Assembly (NCBI GenBank): GCA_002403175.1
Contig: DHHG01000167.1
Coordinates: 1-56,712, forward strand
Direction of reading: 5' to 3'
From: Syntrophaceae bacterium UBA4778
GTDB taxonomy: Bacteria; Desulfobacterota; Syntrophia; Syntrophales; UBA4778
Length of the DNA: 56,712 nucleotides
The translations under genes were made by a program, and so were the position numbers. The notes beneath the pieces were generated by a model. That model worked only from the letters and a program-made list of their open reading frames with translations, did no database searches and had not been told where the DNA came from. Positions within the stretch are counted from its first letter, which is position 1, and every line of letters begins with the position of its first letter. Below are positions 34,419-43,254 of this stretch, one piece after another.

Positions 34419-34780
34419 TGGCTTGCAGAGAGGGGCCAAGGGCCTGGTGCAAACAGAAGCATAACTGACGCAAAAGGTCGCAATCTCTTTCTTCACCAAG
34501 CAAGACAGAGTGAATTTGCTTTTGATAAAGTCAGGTAATGCAAGGGGAAGAGAACGTGAGATGCCATTTCTCAAAAAAAATAAATAACCACGGCGATGGT
34601 TGTCGCGTGAAAAAAATAAGGGATTTGAAGGTCAGGCATCTGCCATCGGGATAGGAGGGAGAATCATATAAATGATCAGCTCCCATTAAATCATAAGATA
34701 GCTTCAAACATGCTGTTCAAAACAGATATGAGCCTAGGAGATTTGAAAAACAGCTTTGAAAATGAAGCGAAAAGAACTTT
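34419..34780. other. Intergenic gap, nothing recognised
   Basis: 362 bp, AT-rich, between the acetyltransferase and the convergent PagL-like gene. It includes a few short A-rich runs but no ORF, convincing hairpin-plus-T-run or repeat shared with the rest of the window. Confidence 0.5.
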
Positions 34781-35371
34781 CTAGAAGAAGAAAGACAGTC
34801 CGATAACTCCGCAATGCATATTAATTCCTATATTCGGCCGCCGCATTCCTGCATTCGAGATATGCCGAAAGCGCCAACCGATATTGATGGCCGTTTTCGA
34901 ATCCAGGTAATAATAGGAACCCGCTCCAGCCGTCAGCAGGATATTGAACCCAGGAGCCTGATCAGTAGAATTGAGGGAAAGATAATGGGGCCCTGCTGAA
35001 GCAAGTATGTAGGGATTAAATTTTTTAGTCAGGGAATAAAGGTACTGGGCACCTAATCCTATCCCCGCTTCATAATCACTTCGCGGTTCGAATATTGGAT
35101 TAGCCTGAGGCTCAATAAAAAGAGAGAAAATCCCGGATCTTTCAAGTCCATAGGGAGCGGTTTTCAAATTGTATCCCAAATGTGCTGCTAAAAGGAGCAC
35201 GTTATAATGACCCTCCGCGATCCGTCCTGTACCTGCTCCGGTAATGAAGCCAAGCTCATACCTGCTTTCTTTTTCTTGGGTTTGTGCAGCCACTTCAGCC
35301 TGTCCGGGAAAATAGATACTGGACAAGAATATCAGGATAATCACGATACATTTTAGATTATCCATTCTCAT
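34781..35371 (-). CDS. PagL-like lipid A 3-O-deacylase (outer-membrane acyloxyacyl hydrolase)
   Basis: A 196-residue protein with an N-terminal signal peptide (CIVIILIFLSSIYFPGQAEV) and alternating hydrophobic strands of an eight-stranded barrel ending in Phe-Phe-Phe, the usual outer-membrane C-terminus. The catalytic pair of PagL is visible in RFRHISNAG (His170, Ser172), followed by RRPNIGIN. PagL removes the 3-O acyl chain of lipid A, altering surface and immune properties. Start ATG 35371 behind AGGAGG; three overlapping ATGs are present. Implies a Gram-negative envelope with lipid A. Confidence 0.8.
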   Translation of the reverse strand: MRMDNLKCIVIILIFLSSIYFPGQAEVAAQTQEKESRYELGFITGAGTGRIAEGHYNVLLLAAHLGYNLKTAPYGLERSGIFSLFIEPQANPIFEPRSDYEAGIGLGAQYLYSLTKKFNPYILASAGPHYLSLNSTDQAPGFNILLTAGAGSYYYLDSKTAINIGWRFRHISNAGMRRPNIGINMHCGVIGLSFFF

Positions 35372-35727
35372 TCATTCCTCCTGGTTAGATTGAATAATCA
35401 TAAGCTAGCATCTAATCGGTTCGCTAGGGTATCCGTATCCATTCTGATTTTTCCTAAGAAGAATTAGGGAGCTGCACACCCGCAATTAAAATTTAAAATT
35501 GGTTCAAGTCCCGACTCGCCCCTCTTGGAACCTGATTTAAAAAAACTCTTTCATATTGGCAGTCATTGAATGCAGTTTTCTGGCTGGGAATTATATAAAG
35601 AATAGACAAATCATTGAGTTTTCTCCATTAATCCGATTCCCGATAGAAACATTAGATAAAGGTGTTAATATAATTTTTCTAAACGTCCGTGAAGCTCGAT
35701 CGGCTGTTGTTGGGCACTCATAAAGGT
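35372..35727. other. Intergenic gap, nothing firm
   Basis: 356 bp. Contains GGTTCAAGTCCCGACTCGCC (about 35500-35519), which resembles a tRNA T-arm and 3' side, but no matching stem pairs or upstream tRNA body are present, so no RNA gene is called. Confidence 0.4.
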
Positions 35728-36243
35728 TTATTCGAATAATTGCGCCTCCCGGGCAACCATTTTCAATTCTTCTACCCGGACGCTGGCTTTACCGTGCAAA
35801 GGAAAATGCATGACATAAACTTTTGAATGGTTCATATCTTTTTGCCATCCGAAAGAGACTTTTTTGTTTCCAGTAAATTTTTGGTAAGTTATTTTTCCGA
35901 TAAAACATACCACTGGGGGCTTATAGGTTTTAATTATTTGCACCAGCCTTGTTCTGCCGGATTCCTCTTCTCCCTTTTCAAGTTCAGTGACTACTCGTGT
36001 CGGTCTGTCTACAATATTCACAAATCCAAGATGATACATTCTGTTAAATCTTTCCATGTACATCTTTTTTAATTTTGAATCTTCTCTCAGATCTGCCTCG
36101 TTTTCCTGGATCAGGCCGGCTCTGGCTAACAGATACCAAAACAATTTATTATTAGAGAAAGGGATACTTCTTTCAAATGAGCCATAGTGTGGATTAATGC
36201 CGACAAATAGTATTGTTGCTTTTTTAAAAAAGTAAGGGATCAT
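35728..36243 (-). CDS. Mug/TDG-family mismatch-specific uracil-DNA glycosylase
   Basis: A 171-residue family 2 uracil-DNA glycosylase, which excises uracil or thymine mispaired with guanine. Motif 1 is GINPHYGSF, where Asn17 positions the water, as in Mug GINPG. Then comes IPFSNNKLFWYLLARAGL and LGFVNIVDRPTR, and the strand VVCFIGKITYQKF. The usual NPSGLS-like DNA-insertion motif is replaced by HFPLHGKAS, an altered version that may change mismatch preference. Start ATG 36243. It is monocistronic. Family call good; precise lesion specificity not. Confidence 0.8.
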   Translation of the reverse strand: MIPYFFKKATILFVGINPHYGSFERSIPFSNNKLFWYLLARAGLIQENEADLREDSKLKKMYMERFNRMYHLGFVNIVDRPTRVVTELEKGEEESGRTRLVQIIKTYKPPVVCFIGKITYQKFTGNKKVSFGWQKDMNHSKVYVMHFPLHGKASVRVEELKMVAREAQLFE

Positions 36244-36270
36244 TAATTAAATCTCAAAACAAATACAAAT

Positions 36271-36350
36271 TTGAATCCGGTAGCGAGCGAATCATGTTTA
36301 AACATCTTTCTTAAGGATCGGAGATTCGCTGGAGCTTGCTCCGGTGAGTC
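36271..36350 (+). repeat. Dispersed repeat copy D (best-preserved)
   Basis: Begins TTGAATCCGGTAGCGAGCGA, then ATCATGTTTAAACATCTTTC, TTAAGGATCGGAGATTCGCT and GGAGCTTGCTCCGGTGAGTC. It contains inner inverted repeats (GAATC...GATTC and GGAGC/GCTCC) and is nearly identical to copy A on the opposite strand. It lies between the Mug-like gene and the delta-60 lipoprotein gene. Confidence 0.8.
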
Positions 36351-36405
36351 TTTAATCCTTTATTGCCTGCCGGCTCTGGCGGTTGCTTTCACAGGGTGCT
36401 TTCTG

Positions 36406-37782
36406 TCAGGGAACAAATCTCCAAACAGCCATATCCTTCCCACTGGTTCCTGTCACCATGATCCTGCCGGATGTGTCCAGGGCAATAGATTGACCGATGT
36501 TGATATTTGTTTGCTGGGCAGTTAGTTCAAAGACAACCAGACCCGTCCCATTGAAGTTTGTATCCGGCGTACCGTCCGAATTGAATCGCCATACAATCAT
36601 GGCAGAGTTACCGGATAAGTCCTGACTGGAACCCGTAACGAGAATCCGGCCACTGACGTCAATCGCTATGGAATTGCCTGAATCGGAACTGTTTCCGCCA
36701 AGCGCGTTTTGTTGGATTGTCAGGCCTGTACCATGAAAGGATGTGTCCAGTGTGCCATCGGAATTGAATCGCCGTATAATCATGGCAGAGTTGCCGGCTA
36801 AGTCCTGACTGGAACCTGTGACGAGAATGCGGCCGCTGCCATCAACCGCTATGGACGCCCCCGTATCGGAGCTGTTATCCCCAATTGCATTTCGGACCGC
36901 CGTCAAACCTGTGCCATGAAAGGACCTGTCCGGCGTGCCGTCCGAATTGAAGCGCCAAATGGCCATTACCGAGTTGCCGGAAAGGTCCCGGCCGGAACCG
37001 GCCACGAGAATCCTGTTGCTGCCGTCAACCGTTATGGATGTGCCCTTATCAGAGCTGTTCGCGCCTGTAGCATTGCGGACGGCTACCAGGCCTGTCCCGT
37101 TGAAGCTCGTATCCGGCGTGCCATTCGTATTAAATCTCCAGATGATCATCTCGGATATGCCGGAGGGGTCTTCACTGGAACCGGTCACAAGAATTCTATC
37201 GTTTAGGTCTCTGGCGATTGCGAGCCCGATATCATTAATGCTGTGGCTTTGCGTTACCGAACCTGTTCCATTGAAACTCGTATCCGGCGTGCCGTTCGGA
37301 TTAAAGCGCCATACAGTAACACTGGAAGAAGTCAATCCGGTTGTGCTGAATCCCGCAACAAGTATTCTGGTTTCCTGATCCGTTGTTAAGGCATTTCCGG
37401 CACTATTGCTGATATTGGCTGTTGGGGCCGGAGCTGTTACGAAACCGCCGTTAAATGAAGCATCCGGTGTGCCTGCCGCGTTAAATCGCCAGACGATCAG
37501 ACCGGAATCTCCCGAGGTGCTCACACTCGCACCTGACACAAGAATTCGCCCGAGATTGTCTACTGCAATAGAGAATCCCTGGTCGGAGAATCCCTTCCCG
37601 GAAATATTCTGGGTGACAAAGCCGGTACCATTTAATGTCGCATCGAGTATACCGGAATTCAATGTGGATGGTGGATCCGACGCCGAACTGTCAGTTTCAC
37701 CGGAATCGCAGGCAATCAGAACCATCAGGAAAGACGCCAATGCTATCGCCCGGAGAAGACGAACACATTCCGACGTCGACAT
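36406..37782 (-). CDS. Delta-60 repeat lipoprotein
   Basis: A 458-residue protein. The N-terminus carries a lipoprotein signal ending LMVLIAC (Cys25), followed by a Ser/Asp-rich linker. The rest is seven tandem units of about 58 residues of the delta-60 (TIGR02608) type, each with a core such as WRFNSDGTPDTSFNGTGL and ILVTGSSQDLSGNSAMI; this fold probably forms a beta-propeller. The DNA repeats are highly similar, particularly units 3-6, suggesting recent duplication or gene conversion. Likely anchored in the outer membrane or facing the periplasm. Ligand unknown. Delta-60 repeats are typical of myxobacterial and other Desulfobacterota genomes. Confidence 0.85.
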   Translation of the reverse strand: MSTSECVRLLRAIALASFLMVLIACDSGETDSSASDPPSTLNSGILDATLNGTGFVTQNISGKGFSDQGFSIAVDNLGRILVSGASVSTSGDSGLIVWRFNAAGTPDASFNGGFVTAPAPTANISNSAGNALTTDQETRILVAGFSTTGLTSSSVTVWRFNPNGTPDTSFNGTGSVTQSHSINDIGLAIARDLNDRILVTGSSEDPSGISEMIIWRFNTNGTPDTSFNGTGLVAVRNATGANSSDKGTSITVDGSNRILVAGSGRDLSGNSVMAIWRFNSDGTPDRSFHGTGLTAVRNAIGDNSSDTGASIAVDGSGRILVTGSSQDLAGNSAMIIRRFNSDGTLDTSFHGTGLTIQQNALGGNSSDSGNSIAIDVSGRILVTGSSQDLSGNSAMIVWRFNSDGTPDTNFNGTGLVVFELTAQQTNINIGQSIALDTSGRIMVTGTSGKDMAVWRFVP

Positions 37783-37976
37783 AGTAGGGGTTTTCCCTTT
37801 CGGTTACACAGATTGACTTGACAGAGAGAAGATCAGTTTATGATGTAAGATATGCTAACACAAATCCAGGCGGGTTGATCATTTTTATGATTCGTATTTT
37901 TATAAGTACAAGGCATGATGCAGCCTGCTATCCGACCGATACGGAAGAATCCTGAATGCATCAGATCTTTGCCCAT

Positions 37977-39266
37977 TTATTTCAGAATAACATTCGACTC
38001 GCCTTGGGCAATGACATGAATCGACAACCGATCGTTTAGCACGGTTGCCTCACCGAGAGACAAAGAATGTATGACGCCCATCAGTTTGATATGGTCAGCG
38101 ACTTGCACGGAGGATAAGGCTGAGGACGCTTTCAGGCGAGCAGCCTTTAATTGCTCTATAATAGTGGTGTCGAGTTTCGTTTTAATTGTATTTCGAAGAG
38201 TGCTGCCAAACAGCCAACTTCCTGCACTTATCAGCCATCCGGCGTGCTTTGTGTCAAATTCGACATTCTCAAAAGTAAGCGAATTATTCTGTGAATGATA
38301 CACTGGTTTCGCATACAGTTTTAGCTCACCGTCAAAGTCCCCGGTAGCGGTCAGGAAAACAGCCAAACGCCCATCTTCTCCCCTCAGGTTGAAATTTTTG
38401 ATGGTGATCTTCTTACTTTCACCAAAAGTCTTCTCTACTAACACAGGAGTTAGCGCGGTTACGAGATCTGCATAGAAGATATCAGTAACAAGTTGAATAT
38501 GAAATCTTTTGTCGAAGGTCGAAAACACCTGCACGGGAGGTAATGCCCTTACCGGAGCCGCAGCCGGCTTTGGTCCGACGGTCATCTCGGCGCCGGTAAT
38601 CAACCCTACAGATAACCGGATCTGATTATTTATCGCAGATAGCGGACTCATGGCTATTCTTTCTGGAGTCAGCTTCAGCCAGGTACTGAAATCTTTATTG
38701 ACTAGTGTCGGTGAAAACGCATTTTTCCAGAGTGGAGCAACTTTTGCCCGGAGCTGAATAGATTCATTAACTTTGGCGTCAACGACTGGTGCAAGAAGTT
38801 TTTGAACCGGCTGAACGATGTACTCGACCATGCTTTTCGGTTTCAAAGACACCGGTCCCAGTTCGAAAGAATCTGCCAGATTATCCGATAAACCGGTATA
38901 GTATAGGTCGGTTTTCAGGCGCCAGTCCGGTGTGACATTTACTTTGGCTTTAAATCTAAGTTCCGTCCGGAGCGGATAACTCTCATAAACGGCATAACGG
39001 GATGTCAATTGGATGGGGAGCGAAAAAAAGATAAAATTGTCTTTCGCTGCAACCGATACCGGGCCGGACCGGAGAACAGTGACCGATGTTCCCAATGCTC
39101 CTCGTCCTTTGTAAAGTTCCTTGGGGATAAACTGATTAATAATGGTTGCGAGATCGGCGGCAGAAGCCTCTATATTGAGGTTAATGGACGATACTGGCAC
39201 GGCTGCGGAAGCACACACAGAATTAAACAGCAGGAACAAGAAGATTATGAAAAGCCGGTAGAAAAT
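37977..39266 (-). CDS. DUF4403-family exported protein, probable ATT start
   Basis: A 429-residue protein with a signal peptide and long beta-rich tandem domains typical of DUF4403 (LNIEASAADLATIINQFIPK near the start; TDLYYTGLSDNLADSFELGP; VADHIKLMGVIHSLSLG at the end). DUF4403 proteins resemble lipid-binding tubular folds; function unknown. The annotated-style TTG start at 39239 truncates the signal peptide and sits 35 bp from a perfect AGGAGG. An in-frame ATT at 39266, 8 bp from AGGAGG, gives MFYRLFIIFLFLLFNSVCASA if initiated, a complete signal peptide. I chose 39266 for that reason; a rare non-canonical start is inferred, not shown. Confidence 0.6.
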   Translation of the reverse strand: MFYRLFIIFLFLLFNSVCASAAVPVSSINLNIEASAADLATIINQFIPKELYKGRGALGTSVTVLRSGPVSVAAKDNFIFFSLPIQLTSRYAVYESYPLRTELRFKAKVNVTPDWRLKTDLYYTGLSDNLADSFELGPVSLKPKSMVEYIVQPVQKLLAPVVDAKVNESIQLRAKVAPLWKNAFSPTLVNKDFSTWLKLTPERIAMSPLSAINNQIRLSVGLITGAEMTVGPKPAAAPVRALPPVQVFSTFDKRFHIQLVTDIFYADLVTALTPVLVEKTFGESKKITIKNFNLRGEDGRLAVFLTATGDFDGELKLYAKPVYHSQNNSLTFENVEFDTKHAGWLISAGSWLFGSTLRNTIKTKLDTTIIEQLKAARLKASSALSSVQVADHIKLMGVIHSLSLGEATVLNDRLSIHVIAQGESNVILK

Positions 39267-39769
39267 AGCGATGCCCTCCTATATTTTGTTTTGACCCGAT
39301 CGATATAGCTGGTTGGTACTTTCCGAATGCTGGCCACACTATAATATTTAATTAGAGTTTAAAAGCGGGATTACTTCCTTACAGGAAATCTTATTTTACT
39401 TGGTGGTAATGTTCATTCTACTTCATGGCAGAATAATATTTTCGAGAGATCGTGACCTACACTGCCGTTTATGTATTACTCTGGGGGGTCTCCAATTATC
39501 CGATACCAATTTGTTGAAACCTATTCTGAAATACTAAATTAAGGGCTTCCCAAATAATACGGTTCCGGATGCTTCGTAACGAACCAAAAGGGCAAAACCT
39601 TATCACCTTCACTCTAAAGGATATTGCATAATTTTGCTTAATTTTTTTGAAAACAAGACGATATAGAGAGAAAGTGAATTGTTAAATTTGTGAAATTTTG
39701 TTGCGGTAAATAAGCTACCAGAGCACATACCGTTTTCTTACGAATACCAAAAAAAGGGGACGTCGGGTA
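39267..39769. other. Intergenic gap, nothing recognised
   Basis: 503 bp between the divergent DUF4403 and truncated chemoreceptor genes, AT-rich, with no ORF, repeat or hairpin-plus-T-run that I can support. Promoters for both genes must lie here, but no convincing -35/-10 pair was singled out. Confidence 0.5.
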
Positions 39770-40255
39770 ATGGAAATATTTATTGAAACACTGATTACAG
39801 GGATTGTTGCTGCTACAGGATGCGTGCTGACAGCTCTCGGTTTGCGCATGTATTATGGAAAGAATATGACCACTCAAATGTGGATTTGGATAACACCTGG
39901 GGCTACCATTTTTTCTATGGACGCCTTTATCTGGGTGCGGCTGGGATATTTTCATAACATACTGGGTACGGCTATCTGCTTACCAATGGCGTCCCTTATA
40001 TTCCTGACCAATTTCATTTTAATGAGCCGTTTTTATATTACCAAGCTGCAAAACATAGCAGACGAGATTACTTCATCGACAACCGAAATGAGCTCAGCTG
40101 CGCTCAATGTTTCCTCTGCCAGCCGGACACAGGCTGAGGGCACTTCCGCTCAGGCTGCGTCTATTGAAGCCAGCATTAGGCATCTTTTCCTGCCTTATTT
40201 TCCGATTTTTTCCGCGAGGAAGGCTCGGAGAGGACAAATGCAGATATACGTGTAG
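39770..40255 (+). pseudogene. Methyl-accepting chemotaxis protein, truncated after membrane region
   Basis: The 161-residue ORF starts MEIFIETLITGIVAATGCVL and has three hydrophobic helices, then the coiled-coil entrance of a chemoreceptor (NIADEITSSTTEMSSAALNV, then SSASRTQAEGTSAQAASIE). A real receptor would continue about 250 residues through the methylation and signalling tip region. Here the homology stops near 40178 (after SIEASI) and unrelated residues follow to a TAG at 40253, overlapping the 3' end of the convergent Cys-rich gene. A deletion or rearrangement joined the two. Without the CheA/CheW-binding tip it cannot signal, so it is called a pseudogene. Confidence 0.7.
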
Positions 40256-40437
40256 CCGAAAGACAGGGCGAATTTGCACTGTGCAGGATTGTCTTCAAGG
40301 CATTCGAGATGCTTGACCAGTTCAAAATATCTTGCTTTACAGAGTTGTTTGAATCCGTTCTTGGCGCATTTGAAATCTTTAGGGCATCGCAATTCCCCCA
40401 TTATTTCTTCAATTTTTTTTCGAGTTTCCTCGTCCAT
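40195..40437 (-). CDS. Conserved small Cys-rich protein, unknown
   Basis: An 80-residue soluble protein: MDEETRKKIEEIMGELRCPK, then CAKNGFKQLCKAR, HLECLEDNPAQCKFALSF and CICPLRAFLAEKI. Seven cysteines arranged in pairs suggest a metal or Fe-S site or disulfides. I recall similar small proteins in Desulfobacterota genomes but no named family. Start ATG 40437. Its 3' end overlaps the truncated chemoreceptor ORF, so the rearrangement junction lies close to its stop; the gene itself appears intact. Confidence 0.6.
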   Translation of the reverse strand: MDEETRKKIEEIMGELRCPKDFKCAKNGFKQLCKARYFELVKHLECLEDNPAQCKFALSFGYTYICICPLRAFLAEKIGK

Positions 40438-40827
40438 TTTATATCCGTTTGTATCCTTTGTTTATCTCAAATTTTATGTTCTTGAGTCTCCCGAAGCGAG
40501 GAGATCCATACTCTGACCTGGTTTGTGAGCTTATATATCATAATATTCAAAGGTTATCAAATCCCTACCGGTTCACTAGGGATTGATTAACTAAAATCCA
40601 ATCTCCCGGTAATATTTATTTTGAGGCAATTTGCCGACTTCTAGGTTTTAGTTAAACTGCTTTTTCCCATTGTCTGCGTTGCAGTGAGTTTGTGCTCCTG
40701 TGGTGTAATCGGATCGTCTGTATTCCAGAAGCTAAGAATTTGGAATAATCATAAATCAGGGATTCCGCGGTGTTGGACAGCTTTAAAAGTGTGTTTCAAT
40801 AGAGTAATAACTTTAAAGGGGGGCATC
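40438..40827. other. Intergenic gap, nothing recognised
   Basis: 390 bp between the divergent Cys-rich gene and the DUF1259 gene. An AT-rich region at 40545-40660 may hold promoters; no repeat or RNA was seen. Confidence 0.45.
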
Positions 40828-41678
40828 ATGAGGAGAAGAAAACATTGCGGATTCATTCCAGTGCTCGTTATAGCTGTGAGCTTTTTTCTCTTAAGCAGTG
40901 TGTTCGCCTATGCCGAAAACAATCTGAAGGAGCTCTCGTTTATCAGTTCCCTCGCAGCGATCTCAAAATGACCATCAACGGCGAGAGGATTCCAACCGCA
41001 CTGGGTTTTGTTTCCTGGACGGCATTCAAAAAGACTGGTTCATCGACTATGGTCATGGGCGATCTTGTGCTTTTGGAGAAGGAGGTGAATCCGGTTATTT
41101 CAGAGCTCTCAAAATATAAAATCGAGGTCACGGCCCTTCACAATCACTTCTTCGGAGACAAGCCCCGGGTCATGTACATGCATATCGGGGGCATGGGGAA
41201 AGATTCGGAGCTGGCTCGAGGAATCAGAGCCGCACTGAAAAAAACCGCAACCCCGATCAAATCCACAGGTAAACCGGCAAGCTTGAAATTGAAAATAGAT
41301 ACGGGCAAGGTTGAGAAGATTGTCGGGCATCAAGGTCAGGAAGGCGGGGGTGTTTTCAAAATCACATTGGGGAGATCGGGCGTCAAGATGGGAGATACCG
41401 AGATCACCTCCAGCATGGGATTGAATTCCTGGGCGGGTTTCATCGGGACGGATGATCGTGCCCACGTGGTGGGAGATGTCGTGATGACTGCGGCAGAAGT
41501 AAACCCGGTCATCCAGGCTCTGCGAAAAGGAAATATCGAAGTCGTTGCAGTTCATAATCATATGCTCGATGAGCAGCCGAAGGTGTATTTCCTCCATTAC
41601 TGGGGAACGGGCCCTTCAGCCAAACTGGCTGAGGCAATCCGAGAAGTTTTTACTATAGTTAAGAATCCGGTTCAATAA
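40828..41678 (+). pseudogene. DUF1259 (LppY/LpqO) tandem-domain secreted protein, frameshifted near its start
   Basis: ATG 40828 behind AAAGGGGGG opens a good signal peptide (GFIPVLVIAVSFFLLSSVFA, cleavage near AYA-EN), but that frame stops at 40971. The mature protein is in another frame beginning GALVYQFPRSDLKMTINGE at about 40930 and runs to 41678 with two DUF1259 copies: VSWTAFKKTGSSTMVMGDLV, VTALHNHFFG and YMHIGGMG, then LNSWAGFIGTDDRAHVVGDV, VAVHNHMLDE and FLHYWG. DUF1259 proteins normally have about 20 more residues between the signal peptide and this point, so a small frame-disrupting deletion near 40920-40930 is likely. The domain is otherwise conserved and the damage recent, or else a sequence error. 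Confidence 0.7.
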
Positions 41679-41880
41679 AACTGTCCTGAACGGCCAGCCG
41701 TGAAAAGAATTATTTTTTTTCTGACCCTGGTGATTATTGATTAGAAAATATCTGGGAATGAAAGACCGGATTTATGAAAGCAGGTATAGTTAGCTTTAAT
41801 ATCAAAGCAGATATCAAGCTTTTGATTACTTTGCGGCTAATGGTTTTCAAAGGAATAAGCTGGTTCAATCAGGTTCCCCT

Positions 41881-43008
41881 ATGAGGGTCACCCTGAAAGA
41901 CATCTTCTGGTATTTCCTGAAGCTGGGTACGATCGGCTTCGGCGGGCCAGTCGCCCTGGTCGGCTACATGGAGCGGGATCTTGTAGAGAAAAATACCTGG
42001 GTGACAAAAGACGAATTCTCTCAGGGCGTTGCCATCGCTGCAACCCTGCCTGGGCCCCTGGCGGCCCAGGTTGCCATGTGGATCGGTTATCTGCGCCGGG
42101 GGATCGCGGGTTGTGCCGTTTCCGCGCTTGCCCTCATCGCACCTCCTTTTCTGATCGTTCTGGTCATCGCTGTGATGTACACTCACTTCGAAAACGAAAA
42201 ATGGGTGAGGGCCTTGTTCTATGGCATCGGCCCGACCGTCGCTGTCCTTATAGCCGAATCATGCTATAGGTTGGCCAGGAAGTATGTCCCTGACTGGAAA
42301 ATGGCGATTCTATCGCTTACCTGCCTTGTCATAACGGTTTCGGCCCGTGCCGAACTGGCCATCCTCTTCATCCTCGGGGGGATCATCGGAATTTTTGTGT
42401 ACGTCCTTGCCGGAAAGGGCCAAGGAAAAAACGTTTTTCTTCCCACCTTTCTTCTCTGTCTCGGTATGTTTAGTTTCAATTTCACCCGGGAAACGCTTTG
42501 GCAGCTGGGTTATTTCTTTTTCAAGGCGGGAGCGTTTACCTTCGGTAGCGGCCTTGCCGTAGCCCCCTTTCTCCACCAGGGTGCCGTCCTCGATCATCAC
42601 TGGCTTACAGAGCGGCAGTTCCTCGACAGTGTTGCCGTCGGAATGATTACGCCGGGACCGGTCGTCATCATGGCGACTTTCGCGGGCTATTTAATCCAGG
42701 GTTTCCTCGGGTCATGTGTCGCATCCCTATGCGTGTTTCTGCCTATCTTTCTGATGGTCCTTCTCCTTGCACCTTACGTCTATAAACACCGGGAAAACCC
42801 GTATCTCACTTCATTCGTGACCGGAGCCACGAGCGCCGCCGTGGGTTCCATAACCGGAGCGGGCATTATCATAGGCAGGGGCGTGATTACCGACCTGCCC
42901 ACGATCCTGATTGCCATCGCGGTCCTTATCCTGATCGTTTTTATAAAAATCCCAGGATATCTGCTCGTGGCGGCAACAGGCATTACCGGGTTGATTCTCT
43001 TTCGTTAA
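41881..43008 (+). CDS. chrA: Chromate transporter ChrA (two-domain CHR protein)
   Basis: A 375-residue membrane protein with about ten to twelve helices in two homologous halves, each starting with the CHR signature: FLKLGTIGFGGPVALVGYME and FFKAGAFTFGSGLAVAPFLH. Conserved CHR features include QGVAIAATLPGPLAAQVAMW in the first half and VAVGMITPGPVVIMATFAGY in the second. ChrA exports chromate by the proton-motive force, though many homologues may move sulfate-like anions or have other roles. No chrB regulator is adjacent. The start at 41881 follows a weak AGGTTCCCCT context. Confidence 0.9.
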   Translation: MRVTLKDIFWYFLKLGTIGFGGPVALVGYMERDLVEKNTWVTKDEFSQGVAIAATLPGPLAAQVAMWIGYLRRGIAGCAVSALALIAPPFLIVLVIAVMYTHFENEKWVRALFYGIGPTVAVLIAESCYRLARKYVPDWKMAILSLTCLVITVSARAELAILFILGGIIGIFVYVLAGKGQGKNVFLPTFLLCLGMFSFNFTRETLWQLGYFFFKAGAFTFGSGLAVAPFLHQGAVLDHHWLTERQFLDSVAVGMITPGPVVIMATFAGYLIQGFLGSCVASLCVFLPIFLMVLLLAPYVYKHRENPYLTSFVTGATSAAVGSITGAGIIIGRGVITDLPTILIAIAVLILIVFIKIPGYLLVAATGITGLILFR

Positions 43009-43254
43009 GAATTTTTCAGTGGCATCTGTTCCGGATTTCCGAGTCCGGCAATAGGCTGACAATAACTTGGGCTTTCGGTTCACACTTCCCACGAGATTGG
43101 AGACACCTGTTAAGGCCAGGCGCGCATTGACAAGAGACAAAATCCCTCTTAAGCTATTTTCATCACTTCAAGTGTTCGTAAGCATTCGCTTGTTTCTGCA
43201 AGATTTCAGAAAGAATCTTTTTCAGCTAAGCTGTTTTCTTGGAAAGGAGGACTT

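Noticed and set aside
35495..35530. GGTTCAAGTCCCGAC resembling a tRNA 3' end
   Set aside because: No complementary stem or tRNA body upstream; could be a chance match, not called as a gene or att site.
40828..40971. Programmed frameshifting to produce the DUF1259 protein
   Set aside because: No slippery heptamer or stimulatory hairpin at the junction, and residues expected in the family are missing, which fits a deletion better.
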